NCBI RefSeq assembly: GCF_900157375.1
Contig: NZ_LT721901.1
Span: 4,235,685-4,299,684 of the forward strand
Length of the DNA: 64,000 nt
Direction: 5' to 3'
From: Mycobacterium rhizamassiliense
Lineage (GTDB): Bacteria > Actinomycetota > Actinomycetes > Mycobacteriales > Mycobacteriaceae
In this document: piece after piece, positions 17,004-24,772 of the stretch
Layout of the letters: every line of letters starts with the position of its first letter
Numbering within the stretch: the stretch's first letter is position 1
The notes under the pieces: model-generated
What the model was told of the DNA's origin: nothing
Database searches by the model: none
Seen by the model: only the letters and a program-made list of their open reading frames with translations
Translations under genes and position numbers: made by a program

Positions 17004-18107
17004 TCAGCTCGGCAGCGTCCCCGCGTGTAGGTCATAGGCCGTCACCGGCTCGTCAAAACCCTTGAGCGTCAACGGGCCACACGCGACCGCGGGGTGGTCC
17101 GGCAATTCGTCATGCAGCTCCGCGGTGGCCAGGATCTGTTCTGGGGCCGCCGCGGCCACGAGTCGGGCGGCCAGGTTGACCGGGTTGCCGAAGTAGTCGC
17201 CGTTGATGGCGACGACCGTCCCGTACGCGAGGCCGGCGCGGACCTGCAGCCCCTCCTCGCGCGCCTTGGGGTGCTCGACGAGATCGAGCGCCGCCTGCAG
17301 CAGCCGCTCGGGATCCGAACTCACCCACATCACCTCGTCGCCGATGAACTTCACCACCCGGCCGCCGTCGGCGTGCACCACGTCGGACACGGTGCCGGCG
17401 AACTCGTTGAGCAAATGTGACAACTGCGCGGGCGTGAGCGTCTGAGTCAGCGCGGTGAAGCCCGACAGATCCGCAAAACCCACGCCACACACCACGGAGG
17501 CCGACGTGTCGCGCAGGACGCCCTCGAAGTGCGTTCGAGCGCCGATCAGGTGATGGCGGTGCACGATGTCGATCAGCGCGCCGAGTCGGGGGACGAACTC
17601 GGCAACCGAGCGGTACGCCTGCGCGGTGGCCAGCTCGTCGCGGGTGTGGGTCATCTGGATGTCCGGTGTACCGGCGCGGATCATCGTCGACTCGGCCTCG
17701 GCCAACCGGGCCATCGCGGCGCCCAGCACGCGCAACAAACCAAACGCGCCGTCCTGGCCAACCACCGCCCGCAGCGCGAGCCAGGTGGTCAGCGCGTCGA
17801 CGTCGGCCTGGCTGAGCACCGGGATATCGGGACCGGCGACGGTCAGGCCCAGCAATTCCCAGGCGCGGGCGACGTCCTCGGCGGCGATCCCGAGTTCCTC
17901 GGCCGCGGTCGCAAACGTGTAGATCGGGCGCCCCGACCAGGACAAAACATCACCGGCCAGGCCGAACAGCCGGCCGCGGAGTTCGGCTTCCACCATCTCG
18001 TCGGCGGTGAAGCCAAGATCGTCCAGATATTTGAGCAGGTCCGCCCGTTCACGCGGATTCGCGATTCCGGCGGCCGCAAGCGCGTCGAAATCAAGCGAAC
18101 CGGACAC
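17004..18107 (-). CDS. Class III adenylate cyclase (Rv2212-like)
   Basis: Makes cAMP from ATP. The soluble protein has a 190-residue N-terminal helical regulatory region and a C-terminal class III catalytic domain. Visible are the first metal Asp in 'FADLSGFTALTQ', the substrate Lys and second metal Asp in 'GRVVKFIGDEVMW', and the transition-state Asn/Arg in 'GNPVNLAARLV'. All catalytic residues are present, so activity is expected. M. tuberculosis Rv2212 is a soluble cyclase sensitive to pH and fatty acids. The start is uncertain: GTG at 18107 (VSGSLDF) is used, and TTG at 18128 is an alternative. Confidence 0.9.
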   Translation of the reverse strand: MSGSLDFDALAAAGIANPRERADLLKYLDDLGFTADEMVEAELRGRLFGLAGDVLSWSGRPIYTFATAAEELGIAAEDVARAWELLGLTVAGPDIPVLSQADVDALTTWLALRAVVGQDGAFGLLRVLGAAMARLAEAESTMIRAGTPDIQMTHTRDELATAQAYRSVAEFVPRLGALIDIVHRHHLIGARTHFEGVLRDTSASVVCGVGFADLSGFTALTQTLTPAQLSHLLNEFAGTVSDVVHADGGRVVKFIGDEVMWVSSDPERLLQAALDLVEHPKAREEGLQVRAGLAYGTVVAINGDYFGNPVNLAARLVAAAAPEQILATAELHDELPDHPAVACGPLTLKGFDEPVTAYDLHAGTLPS

Positions 18108-18138
18108 CCACCCAAGTGTGCCACCCAACGGTGCCGAT

Positions 18139-18144
18139 TAGGGT
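18139..18144 (+). promoter_or_regulatory. -10 element for gcvT
   Basis: TAGGGT, eight bases before the GTG at 18153, is consistent with a leaderless mRNA. It leaves no room for a glycine riboswitch. Confidence 0.55.
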
Positions 18145-18152
18145 GAGACGGC

Positions 18153-19256
18153 GTGAGCGATGCGTCGGAGCTACTCAAGGGACCACTGGAAGACCGCCAT
18201 CGCGAATTGGGTGCCAATTTCGCCGAGTTCGGCGGCTGGCTGATGCCGGTGTCCTACGCCGGCACGGTCAGCGAGCACAACGCGACGCGCGACGCGGTGG
18301 GCCTGTTCGATGTCAGCCATCTCGGCAAGGCGTTGATCCGCGGCCCGGGTGCCGCGCAATTCGTCAACTCCGCACTCACCAACGACCTCGGCCGCATCGG
18401 TCCGGGCAAGGCGCAATACACGTTGTGCTGCAACGAGTCCGGCGGCGTGATCGACGATCTCATCGCCTACTACGTCGGCGAGGACGAGATCTTTTTGGTA
18501 CCCAACGCCGCCAACACCGCGGCGGTCGTCGAGGCGCTGCGGGCCGCCGCGCCCGCCGGCCTCACGATCACCAACGAGCACCGCTCCTATGCGGTGCTGG
18601 CGGTGCAGGGCCCGCGGTCCGCGGGCGTGCTCGGCGAGCTGGGGCTGCCCACCACGATGGACTACATGGGCTATGCCGATGCCGAGTTCTCGGGCGTGCC
18701 GGTACGGGTCTGCCGCACCGGCTACACCGGCGAGCACGGCTACGAGCTGCTGCCGCCCTGGGAATCCGCGGGCGTGGTGTTCGACGCGTTGGTGGCCGCC
18801 GTCTCGAAGGCCGGCGGCGAGCCCGCCGGCCTGGGCGCGCGTGACACCCTGCGCACCGAAATGGGTTACCCGCTGCACGGACACGAACTTTCGCTGGACA
18901 TCTCTCCGCTGCAGGCCCGCTGCGGCTGGGCGATCGGCTGGAAAAAGGACGCCTTCTTCGGCCGCGACGCGCTGCTGGCCGAGAAGGAGGCCGGGCCGCG
19001 GCGCCTGCTGCGCGGGCTGCGTATGGTCGGCCGCGGGGTGTTGCGGCCCGGGCTGACCGTGCTGGCCGGCGACACCCCGGTCGGGGTCACCACGTCGGGC
19101 ACGTTCTCGCCGACACTGCAGGCCGGCATCGCGCTCGCGTTGATCGACACCGACGCCGGAGTCGACGACGGCCAGCAAATCACCGTCGACGTCCGCGGGC
19201 GCGCCGTCGAAGTCGAAGTCGTGCGGCCACCCTTCGTCGATCTGAAAACCCGCTAG
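18153..19256 (+). CDS. gcvT: Aminomethyltransferase, glycine cleavage T protein
   Basis: Transfers the aminomethyl group from the H protein to tetrahydrofolate, producing methylene-THF and ammonia. 367 aa with the family blocks 'LMPVSYAGTVSEHNATRDAVGLFDVSHLGK', 'GGVIDDLIAYYV' (conserved Asp), 'CRTGYTGEHGYEL' and 'GLGARDTLRTEMGYPLHGHEL'. GTG start fixed by the upstream hexamer. The other gcv genes are not nearby. Its methylene-THF product could feed the MTHFR-like gene at 60.9 kb. Confidence 0.95.
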   Translation: MSDASELLKGPLEDRHRELGANFAEFGGWLMPVSYAGTVSEHNATRDAVGLFDVSHLGKALIRGPGAAQFVNSALTNDLGRIGPGKAQYTLCCNESGGVIDDLIAYYVGEDEIFLVPNAANTAAVVEALRAAAPAGLTITNEHRSYAVLAVQGPRSAGVLGELGLPTTMDYMGYADAEFSGVPVRVCRTGYTGEHGYELLPPWESAGVVFDALVAAVSKAGGEPAGLGARDTLRTEMGYPLHGHELSLDISPLQARCGWAIGWKKDAFFGRDALLAEKEAGPRRLLRGLRMVGRGVLRPGLTVLAGDTPVGVTTSGTFSPTLQAGIALALIDTDAGVDDGQQITVDVRGRAVEVEVVRPPFVDLKTR

Positions 19257-19299
19257 GCGCGCACTCTGCATACGGCAAAAATCAGCTGGCGTGCCCAGA

Positions 19300-19305
19300 T
19301 ACAAT
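19300..19305 (+). promoter_or_regulatory. -10 element for ilvE
   Basis: TACAAT, seven bases upstream of the ATG at 19313, is a near-ideal leaderless promoter. It excludes a leader-peptide attenuator for this branched-chain gene. Confidence 0.6.
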
Positions 19306-19312
19306 CGGCGCC

Positions 19313-20419
19313 ATGACAACCGGCTCCCTTGAGTTCACGGTTTCGCGCGCGTCATCCCCGGCGACCGATGCCGAACGTGAATCGATCTTGCGTGAGCCGG
19401 GATTCGGCAGATACTTCACCGATCACATGGTGTCGATCGACTATGTCGAGGGCCGCGGTTGGCACAACCCGCAGGTGATCCCGTACGGGCCGATTCAGCT
19501 GGATCCGTCGGCGATCGTGTTGCACTACGCCCAGGAGGTTTTCGAGGGGCTGAAGGCCTACCGCTGGGCCGACGGCTCGATCGTCTCGTTTCGCCCTGAT
19601 GCCAATGCGGCCCGAATGCGAAATTCGGCGCGGCGCCTGGCAATACCCGAATTACCCGACGAGGTTTTCCTCGAGTCGTTGCGCCAGCTCGTCGCCGTCG
19701 ACGACACCTGGGTGCCGCAGGCCGGCGGCGAAGAGGCGCTGTACTTCCGGCCCTTCGTTTTCGCGACGGAGCCCGGGCTCGGGGTACGGCCGGCCAACCA
19801 GTACCGGTACCTGTTGATCGCCTCGCCCGCCGGCGCGTACTTCAAGGGCGGCATCAATCCCGTCGACGTGTGGGTGTCGTCTGAGTACGTGCGCGCCTGC
19901 CCCGGCGGTACCGGTGCGGCCAAGTTCGGCGGCAACTACGCCGCGTCGCTGCTGGCACAGGCCCAGGCCGCCGAAAACGGTTGCGACCAAGTGGTGTGGC
20001 TGGACGCGGTGGAGCGCCGCTACGTCGAAGAGATGGGCGGGATGAACCTGTTCTTCGTGTTCGGCAGTGGCGGCACCGCGCGGCTGGTGACCCCGGAGCT
20101 GTCCGGCTCGCTGTTGCCGGGTATCACGCGAGATTCGTTGCTGCAGTTGGCACTTGACGCGGGGTTCAGCGTCGAGGAGCGAAAGATCGACATCGACGAG
20201 TGGCAGAAGAAGGCCGCCGTCGGGGAGATCACCGAGGTGTTCGCCTGCGGCACCGCCGCCGTCATCACCCCGGTGGCGCGGGTGAAGCACGGCGAGGGTG
20301 AATTCACCGTCGCCGATGGAAAACCCGGCGAGGTGACGATGGCGCTGCGCGACACCCTCACCGGCATCCAGCGCGGCACCTTCGCCGACACCCACGGCTG
20401 GATGACCCGGCTGGGCTAG
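19313..20419 (+). CDS. ilvE: Branched-chain amino acid aminotransferase
   Basis: PLP-dependent transamination of Leu, Ile and Val. It is also used in mycobacteria for the last step of methionine regeneration. 368 aa of the class IV fold, with PLP-lysine 204 in 'AAKFGGNYAASLLAQ', 'VVWLDAVERRYVEEMGGMNLFFV' and the phosphate-binding 'FACGTAAVITPV'. The stop codon TAG lies inside the six-base target duplication of the IS element, which starts one base later. The reading frame is therefore intact, but its native 3' region and terminator have been displaced. Confidence 0.97.
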   Translation: MTTGSLEFTVSRASSPATDAERESILREPGFGRYFTDHMVSIDYVEGRGWHNPQVIPYGPIQLDPSAIVLHYAQEVFEGLKAYRWADGSIVSFRPDANAARMRNSARRLAIPELPDEVFLESLRQLVAVDDTWVPQAGGEEALYFRPFVFATEPGLGVRPANQYRYLLIASPAGAYFKGGINPVDVWVSSEYVRACPGGTGAAKFGGNYAASLLAQAQAAENGCDQVVWLDAVERRYVEEMGGMNLFFVFGSGGTARLVTPELSGSLLPGITRDSLLQLALDAGFSVEERKIDIDEWQKKAAVGEITEVFACGTAAVITPVARVKHGEGEFTVADGKPGEVTMALRDTLTGIQRGTFADTHGWMTRLG

Positions 20420-20420
20420 C
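20415..20420. repeat. Left target-site duplication of the IS (GCTAGC)
   Basis: GCTAGC occurs immediately before the left end and again at 21510-21515 after the right end. It contains the stop codons of both ilvE (+) and the transposase (-). Confidence 0.85.
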
Positions 20421-21405
20421 TGTACTGACCTGAGAGGTTAGGTACGCGGCTAGCGGGTGGTTGACCTTTGAGTGCCGTGTGGCCGCGGTGATGATTGTAG
20501 ATGTGTAGCCAGGTGGTGAATTGCTCACAGCGTTCGGCATCGGTGCGGTAGAGCCGGGCGTAGGCCCACTCGTCGGCCAGTGTGCGGTGAAATCTCTCCA
20601 CTTTGCCGTTCGTCTGGGGTCGATACGGGCGGGTCCGGCGATGTTCAACGGTGCCCAGCGCATCGCTGAATGCGTGTGATCGATAGCAGGAGCCGTTGTC
20701 GGTCAATACTTTTCGTACTGTTATGCCGCGTTCGCTGAACCACGATTGCGCGCGGATCCAAAACGCGGCAGCTGTTTCTTTGCGCTCGTCGGTCAGCAGT
20801 TCGCTGTAGACCAGCCGGGAGTACCCGTCGATGGCGGTGTGCAGAAAGTGATAGCCGCGCCGCGGATTGCGGTATTGGGTTGTGATGCCGCCGCTTTTGT
20901 CGGCCTGTTTGTTGCGCTTGCCGACGGCTTTGCCCAGCATCCGCCACCCGCCGCCAGCGGGGATCTTGCCGAGCTTTTTGACATCGACATGGACCATTTC
21001 GCCGCATTGGGTTGCCTCGATGCGGCGAACGACACGGCCGGTGGGGCGATCTAGCCAACGCAGTTTGGCCAACCCGTAGCGGGCCAGCACGCGGTGCACG
21101 GTCGAGGGATGAAGGCCAAGCAAGTAGCCGATTCGCGCAGGCCCCCATCGCCGCGTAACGCGGACCTTGATAATGCGCCGCTCCCTACGAGTGGGTGTGC
21201 GATTCGGGCTGCGATGGGGCCGAGAGCTGCGGTCGGCCATGCCGGCCTCCCCAAGTGCGCGATAACGGCCTGCCCAGCGCGCCGCGGTGGTTACCGCGAC
21301 CTGGAAACGTTCGGCGGCCCGGCGCAGCGGCCAACCGTCCTCGACAACACAACGAGCAAGCCGCAGCCGACCCGTTTCTGACAATGGGGCATTACGGTGG
21401 GACAC
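20416..21405 (-). CDS. IS481-family transposase (DDE)
   Basis: 329-residue integrase-core protein. An N-terminal helix-turn-helix (LARCVVEDGWPLRRAAERFQ, residues 13-45) and a second HTH-like segment near 85-110 bind the ends. The rve core has acidic residues at Asp141/Asp193, Asp236 ('VLTDNGS') and Glu270 ('NGKVERFHRTL'), 33 residues apart. The frame is intact from GTG to stop. The last Ser codon and the TAG stop use bases of the target duplication, so the element itself does not encode its own stop. It should be active unless silenced. Confidence 0.95.
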   Translation of the reverse strand: MSHRNAPLSETGRLRLARCVVEDGWPLRRAAERFQVAVTTAARWAGRYRALGEAGMADRSSRPHRSPNRTPTRRERRIIKVRVTRRWGPARIGYLLGLHPSTVHRVLARYGLAKLRWLDRPTGRVVRRIEATQCGEMVHVDVKKLGKIPAGGGWRMLGKAVGKRNKQADKSGGITTQYRNPRRGYHFLHTAIDGYSRLVYSELLTDERKETAAAFWIRAQSWFSERGITVRKVLTDNGSCYRSHAFSDALGTVEHRRTRPYRPQTNGKVERFHRTLADEWAYARLYRTDAERCEQFTTWLHIYNHHRGHTALKGQPPASRVPNLSGQYS

Positions 21406-21509
21406 GAAGACCTCCGGTAGTGAGTGCTTTCCTAGACAGCTCGCACTTCACTCGGAGGTCTTCGTCATGTCACCACGCCACGCCGTCACCAACGTCCGTG
21501 GTCAGTACA
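20421..21509. mobile_element. Complete 1,089-bp IS481-family insertion sequence
   Basis: The ends TGTACTGACC and GGTCAGTACA are perfect inverted repeats, and similarity continues imperfectly to about 26 bases. With the palindromic target the perfect repeat is 15 bp. The flanking six-base duplication GCTAGC fits the NCTAGN target preference known for IS481. One transposase ORF fills the element on the minus strand. It lies between ilvE and cobS, where M. tuberculosis has Rv2209. Confidence 0.95.
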
Positions 21510-21515
21510 GCTAGC
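21510..21515. repeat. Right target-site duplication of the IS (GCTAGC)
   Basis: This is the direct copy of the left duplication at 20415-20420. The cobS stop lies nine bases further on. Confidence 0.85.
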
Positions 21516-21524
21516 CCCCGCCGC

Positions 21525-22277
21525 CTAGAACCGCACCAGCGCCGCGAGAACCACCACGCTGACCGTCGTGGTCAGCTCCATCGCCGCGCCCAGCACGTCG
21601 CCGCTGATGCCGCCGAACCGCCGCACGCAGTGGCGCACCAGCACCGCCCCGCAGGCCAGCCCCGCCAGCACCGCGACCGGGCCCTGCCACGGGCGTGGGC
21701 CGGCGAGCAGGGCGGCGGCCACCAGGACCGCGAGCCAGGCCGCCGCAACCGGCGCGGGCTGCGTGCCCGCCACCTGCGCGCCCAGCGCGCTCCCGTCGGC
21801 CGCGGGCACCGATCGGCGGCACGCCAGCACCGCGGTGACCCGCCCGGCCGCGACCGCCACCACGATGCCGACCAGTCCGTGCGGCCACGCCGCGCCGAGC
21901 GCGGCAAACCCCAGGCCCTGCAACGCGATCACCAGCACCACCGCCGCGACGCCGAACGGTCCCGTCGACCCGTCGTGCATCACCGCCAGTGCGCGCTCCG
22001 ACGGCCCGTAGCAGCCCAGACCGTCGGCCGTGTCGGCGACGCCGTCGAGGTGCAGGCCGCGGGTGGCGAGCAACAGCGCGGTCACCGCGAGCAGCCCGGC
22101 CAGCGGGCTCGATGCGCCGAACGCCAGGCCGCCGCCCCACGTGACGCCGGCGGCGACCGCGCCGAGCGTCGCGCCGACCACCGGCAGCGCGGTCATGGCG
22201 CCGCGACCCATCGCCTGCGAGCCAGGCATGGGCAGCACCGTACCGAAGCTGAAAGCCGTTGCCACCGAACGGATCAC
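21525..22277 (-). CDS. cobS: Adenosylcobinamide-GDP ribazoletransferase (cobalamin synthase)
   Basis: Joins alpha-ribazole(-phosphate) to adenosylcobinamide-GDP in the last part of B12 assembly, at the membrane. 250 residues, mostly hydrophobic, with 5-6 transmembrane helices. The family motifs 'RGLHLDGVADTADGLG' and 'MHDGSTGPFG' hold the metal-binding acidic residues. The GTG start (VIRSVATAF) overlaps the cobT stop by four bases (GTGA). Its 3' end lies nine bases from the IS duplication, so downstream transcription may be altered. Confidence 0.93.
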   Translation of the reverse strand: MIRSVATAFSFGTVLPMPGSQAMGRGAMTALPVVGATLGAVAAGVTWGGGLAFGASSPLAGLLAVTALLLATRGLHLDGVADTADGLGCYGPSERALAVMHDGSTGPFGVAAVVLVIALQGLGFAALGAAWPHGLVGIVVAVAAGRVTAVLACRRSVPAADGSALGAQVAGTQPAPVAAAWLAVLVAAALLAGPRPWQGPVAVLAGLACGAVLVRHCVRRFGGISGDVLGAAMELTTTVSVVVLAALVRF

Positions 22278-23320
22278 GGTGTAGGCCGATCGGACACACC
22301 GGCCTCGTCGAACGTCGCCGTCGACGCCAGTGCGGCTACCGCGGCGCGCAACACCGGCAGGGCCACCGCCGCGCCGCTGCCCTCGCCGAGCCGCATGCCC
22401 AGATCCAGAATCGGGTCCAGCTGCAACGCCCCGAGGGCCAGCGCATGCCCGGGCTCGGTGGACCGGTGGCCGGCCTGCCACCATTGCCGCGCCCCCGGGG
22501 CCATCCGCTCGGCGACCAGCGCGGCCGCCGTCACCGGCATCCCGTCGAGCAGCAGCGGGGTCCGGCGCACCGCGGCCTGGGCGCAGAAGCCCGCGATCGC
22601 CGCCAGGTCGGCGCCGGCGCAGCAGCGCAGCAATGCGATCGGGTCGGGCAGCACGGCCCGGGCCCGAAACAGCGCATCCCGGATGGCCGCGGTCTTGCGG
22701 GCCCAGCCGGCGTCGTCGATCCCGGTTCCGAAGCCCACCACCGCGACCGGCTCGGCGTTGGTCAGCGCGGCCACCAGCACCGCGGCCGCGGTTGTGTTGC
22801 CGATCCCCATGTCGCCGGCGATCAGCAGGTCGGCGCCGCCGTCGACCTCTTCGTCGGCGATCCGCTGACCCGCCGCGATGGCCCGGGCGGTCTCCTCGTC
22901 GGTCAGCGCGTCCTGCATGGCGATGTCCCCGCTGCCGCGACGCACCTTGTGCGCGCCGATCCGCTCCGAGAGCGGGTCCGAGTCCACCGACAGGTCGGCG
23001 ATGCGCACCGTCGTCCCGGCGATGTCGGATAGCGCGTTGATCGTCGCCCCGCCCGCGTCGATGTTGGCGACCATCTGGGCGGTGACCTCCGGCGGGTACG
23101 CCGACACCCCCGACCGGGCGACGCCGTGGTCACCGGCGAACACCACCACCCGGGCGCGCTCGAATTGCCTTGGCGGGCAATGGCTCTGACATGATGCGAC
23201 CCACACTGAGAGGTCTTCGAGGCGGCCGAGCGCGCCGCGCGGCTTGGTCAGGTTGTCCTGGCGGGCGCGGGCGGCCGCGGTGGCGTCCGCGTCGGGCGGC
23301 AAGATCTCGGGGAATTCCAT
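22274..23320 (-). CDS. cobT: Nicotinate-nucleotide--dimethylbenzimidazole phosphoribosyltransferase
   Basis: Makes alpha-ribazole phosphate, the lower ligand of cobalamin. 348 residues from the ATG (MEFPEIL), whose first base is the last base of the cobU stop (TAATG). Family motifs are 'VVVFAGDHGVARSGVSAYP', 'GDMGIGNTTAAA' and 'GHRSTEPGHALALGAL', with the catalytic Glu in 'LGMRLGEGSGAA'. It is the middle gene of a cobU-cobT-cobS operon with overlapping start/stop codons throughout. Confidence 0.95.
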   Translation of the reverse strand: MEFPEILPPDADATAAARARQDNLTKPRGALGRLEDLSVWVASCQSHCPPRQFERARVVVFAGDHGVARSGVSAYPPEVTAQMVANIDAGGATINALSDIAGTTVRIADLSVDSDPLSERIGAHKVRRGSGDIAMQDALTDEETARAIAAGQRIADEEVDGGADLLIAGDMGIGNTTAAAVLVAALTNAEPVAVVGFGTGIDDAGWARKTAAIRDALFRARAVLPDPIALLRCCAGADLAAIAGFCAQAAVRRTPLLLDGMPVTAAALVAERMAPGARQWWQAGHRSTEPGHALALGALQLDPILDLGMRLGEGSGAAVALPVLRAAVAALASTATFDEAGVSDRPTP

Positions 23321-23865
23321 TACGCGCCCGGCGGTTTGATCGACAGCGGCTGCCCGGCCACCACCAACACCACCCGGTCGCACACCGCCGCGACCCGCTG
23401 GTTGAGAGAGCCGAGCTCGTCGGCGAAGCGGCGGCCGGACGCGGTGGCCGGCACCAAGGCCAGCCCGACCTCGGGACTGACGAGCACCAGCGTCGACCCG
23501 AACCCGCCGACCGCGTCGACCATCTCCTGCACCGGTGCCGCCACCGACCCGTCCTCCCACGCCTGCTGGCGGTCCATGGTGCAGGTCAGCCAGCCGCCAA
23601 GATCGTCGACCAGCGTCGGCGTCGCCGGCGACTGCCGCAATTCGGTTGCGATGTCATCGGTTTCGACGGTCGACCAGTGCGCGGGCCGTCGGCCGCGGTG
23701 TTGCGCGACGCGGCGCGCCCAGTCCGGGTCGGCCTGGCCGGCTGGGTCGGCGGCCAGGTAGCGGACGGCCTGTCCGGGCGGTAGCGACTCGGCGATGGCT
23801 TGTTCGGCCCACCGGGATTTACCCGACCTGATCCCGCCGAGCACCAGGGTGCGCACCGGCGTCAA
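23320..23865 (-). CDS. cobU: Adenosylcobinamide kinase / guanylyltransferase
   Basis: Phosphorylates adenosylcobinamide and couples it to GMP. 181 aa with a P-loop 'GGIRSGKSRWAEQ', 'YLAADPAG', the guanylylation His region 'RVAQHRGRRPAHWSTVE' and 'VLVDDLGGWLT'-like Walker B ('TLVDDLGGWL'). TTG start with GGAAAG four bases upstream; a GTG three codons later is an alternative. It follows the DUF3043 gene by 18 bases. In M. tuberculosis the cobU gene is, from memory, at another locus (Rv0254c). Confidence 0.92.
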   Translation of the reverse strand: MTPVRTLVLGGIRSGKSRWAEQAIAESLPPGQAVRYLAADPAGQADPDWARRVAQHRGRRPAHWSTVETDDIATELRQSPATPTLVDDLGGWLTCTMDRQQAWEDGSVAAPVQEMVDAVGGFGSTLVLVSPEVGLALVPATASGRRFADELGSLNQRVAAVCDRVVLVVAGQPLSIKPPGA

Positions 23866-23883
23866 GCGGCTTTCCGGCGACGG

Positions 23884-24573
23884 TTACTCGACACTGCCGC
23901 CGCGCTCGATTTGGGCCCGGGGGGTGCGCATCCGGCGCATCTGGGAAGCCCGTTGAGCGGCGTAAAGGCCGATCTTCCAATGACTTTCGGTGTTGCTCGG
24001 GAACTTCGCGTCGACCAGCCTGTTGACCTTGCGGCCCAGGATCAGCCCGTCGACACCCATGATGGCCACGACCAGCAGCATCGCGGGCGACAAGTAAAGC
24101 TGCAGCTGTGGGACGCCGAACGTCATGAACAGCAACGTCAGCGTCGTCGGCATGAACAGGCCGAGCAGGTTGCGCCGGGAATCGACGATGTCGCGCACAT
24201 AGCGGCGCACCGGCCCCTGGTCGCGCGGCAGCAGGTACGCCTCGTCGCCGGCCATCATGCGTTCGCGGCGATCCGTCATCCGCGACCGGTTGGTGGTCCG
24301 TTGCTCCTTGCGCTCCTCGCGGCTGAGTTTCGGGCCCTCCAGCGACTTGCGGCGGGCCCGCGCCTCGGCGGCGGTCAGCGGCGCGGGCGCGATCGGACCC
24401 TTCTTTGCGGTGCCCCGGGCCGCGCCGCGCTTGGGGGTGGGCCGGCCCTTGGGGCCGGTGCGCGTGACCCGCTGCGTTTCGCCCGCGGAAGGGCCAGCAT
24501 CCGCAGCGGCGGACGCCATGGCGGCGTTGTCCGCGCTCTCGTCCTGGGTTTTCTTACGGCCCAACAGCTTCAC
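23884..24573 (-). CDS. DUF3043 membrane protein (Rv2206-like)
   Basis: 229 residues. The GTG (VKLLGRKK) is chosen because TAACCT lies seven bases upstream; much longer upstream readings are antisense to the glycerate-kinase region. The N-terminal 110 residues are basic and disordered (KGRPTPKRGAARGTAKKG, KSLEGPKLSREERKEQR). A block 'DQGPVRRYVRDIVDSRRN' follows, then two membrane helices (LLGLFMPTTLTLLFMTF and LYLSPAMLLVVAIMGVDGLIL) and a charged tail. The family is widespread in actinobacteria without known function. It heads the cobU-cobT-cobS cluster. Confidence 0.88.
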   Translation of the reverse strand: MKLLGRKKTQDESADNAAMASAAADAGPSAGETQRVTRTGPKGRPTPKRGAARGTAKKGPIAPAPLTAAEARARRKSLEGPKLSREERKEQRTTNRSRMTDRRERMMAGDEAYLLPRDQGPVRRYVRDIVDSRRNLLGLFMPTTLTLLFMTFGVPQLQLYLSPAMLLVVAIMGVDGLILGRKVNRLVDAKFPSNTESHWKIGLYAAQRASQMRRMRTPRAQIERGGSVE

Positions 24574-24580
24574 AGTCGTC

Positions 24581-24586
24581 AGGTTA
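24581..24586 (-). promoter_or_regulatory. -10 element for the DUF3043-cobUTS operon
   Basis: TAACCT on the minus strand, seven bases before the GTG, gives a leaderless start. There is therefore no space for a cobalamin riboswitch before this operon's first gene. Confidence 0.5.
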
Positions 24587-24669
24587 CTTCGCGGGTGCCC
24601 GCACGCCGAACGCGCCCGCAACCATCCCACGCATTGGTCCGTTATATGCGTGTGTGCAACAAATGGACC

Positions 24670-24675
24670 TACCCT
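24670..24675 (+). promoter_or_regulatory. -10 element upstream of the glycerate kinase gene
   Basis: TACCCT stands five bases before a GTG and eight before an ATG that open a 5-6 codon mini-ORF. That ORF's TGA overlaps an in-frame ATG at 24701 of the kinase frame. Confidence 0.45.
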
Positions 24676-24772
24676 TACCAGTGATGAACGGCTGCTGGTG
24701 ATGGACGACGGTTCGATGGGCTCAGACGATGCTGTCGTTGGCGTTTCGCCAGGTCGTCTCCAGCTGCCGGCG

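Noticed and set aside
21287..21514. 75-codon plus-strand ORF at the right end of the IS, ending like the transposase (RGQYS)
   Set aside because: The shared ending is produced by the inverted repeats and the palindromic target; the rest has no protein-like pattern.
24574..24670. Cobalamin riboswitch upstream of the cobUTS operon
   Set aside because: The first gene appears leaderless, and no B12-box-like sequence was seen in the 100 bases available.
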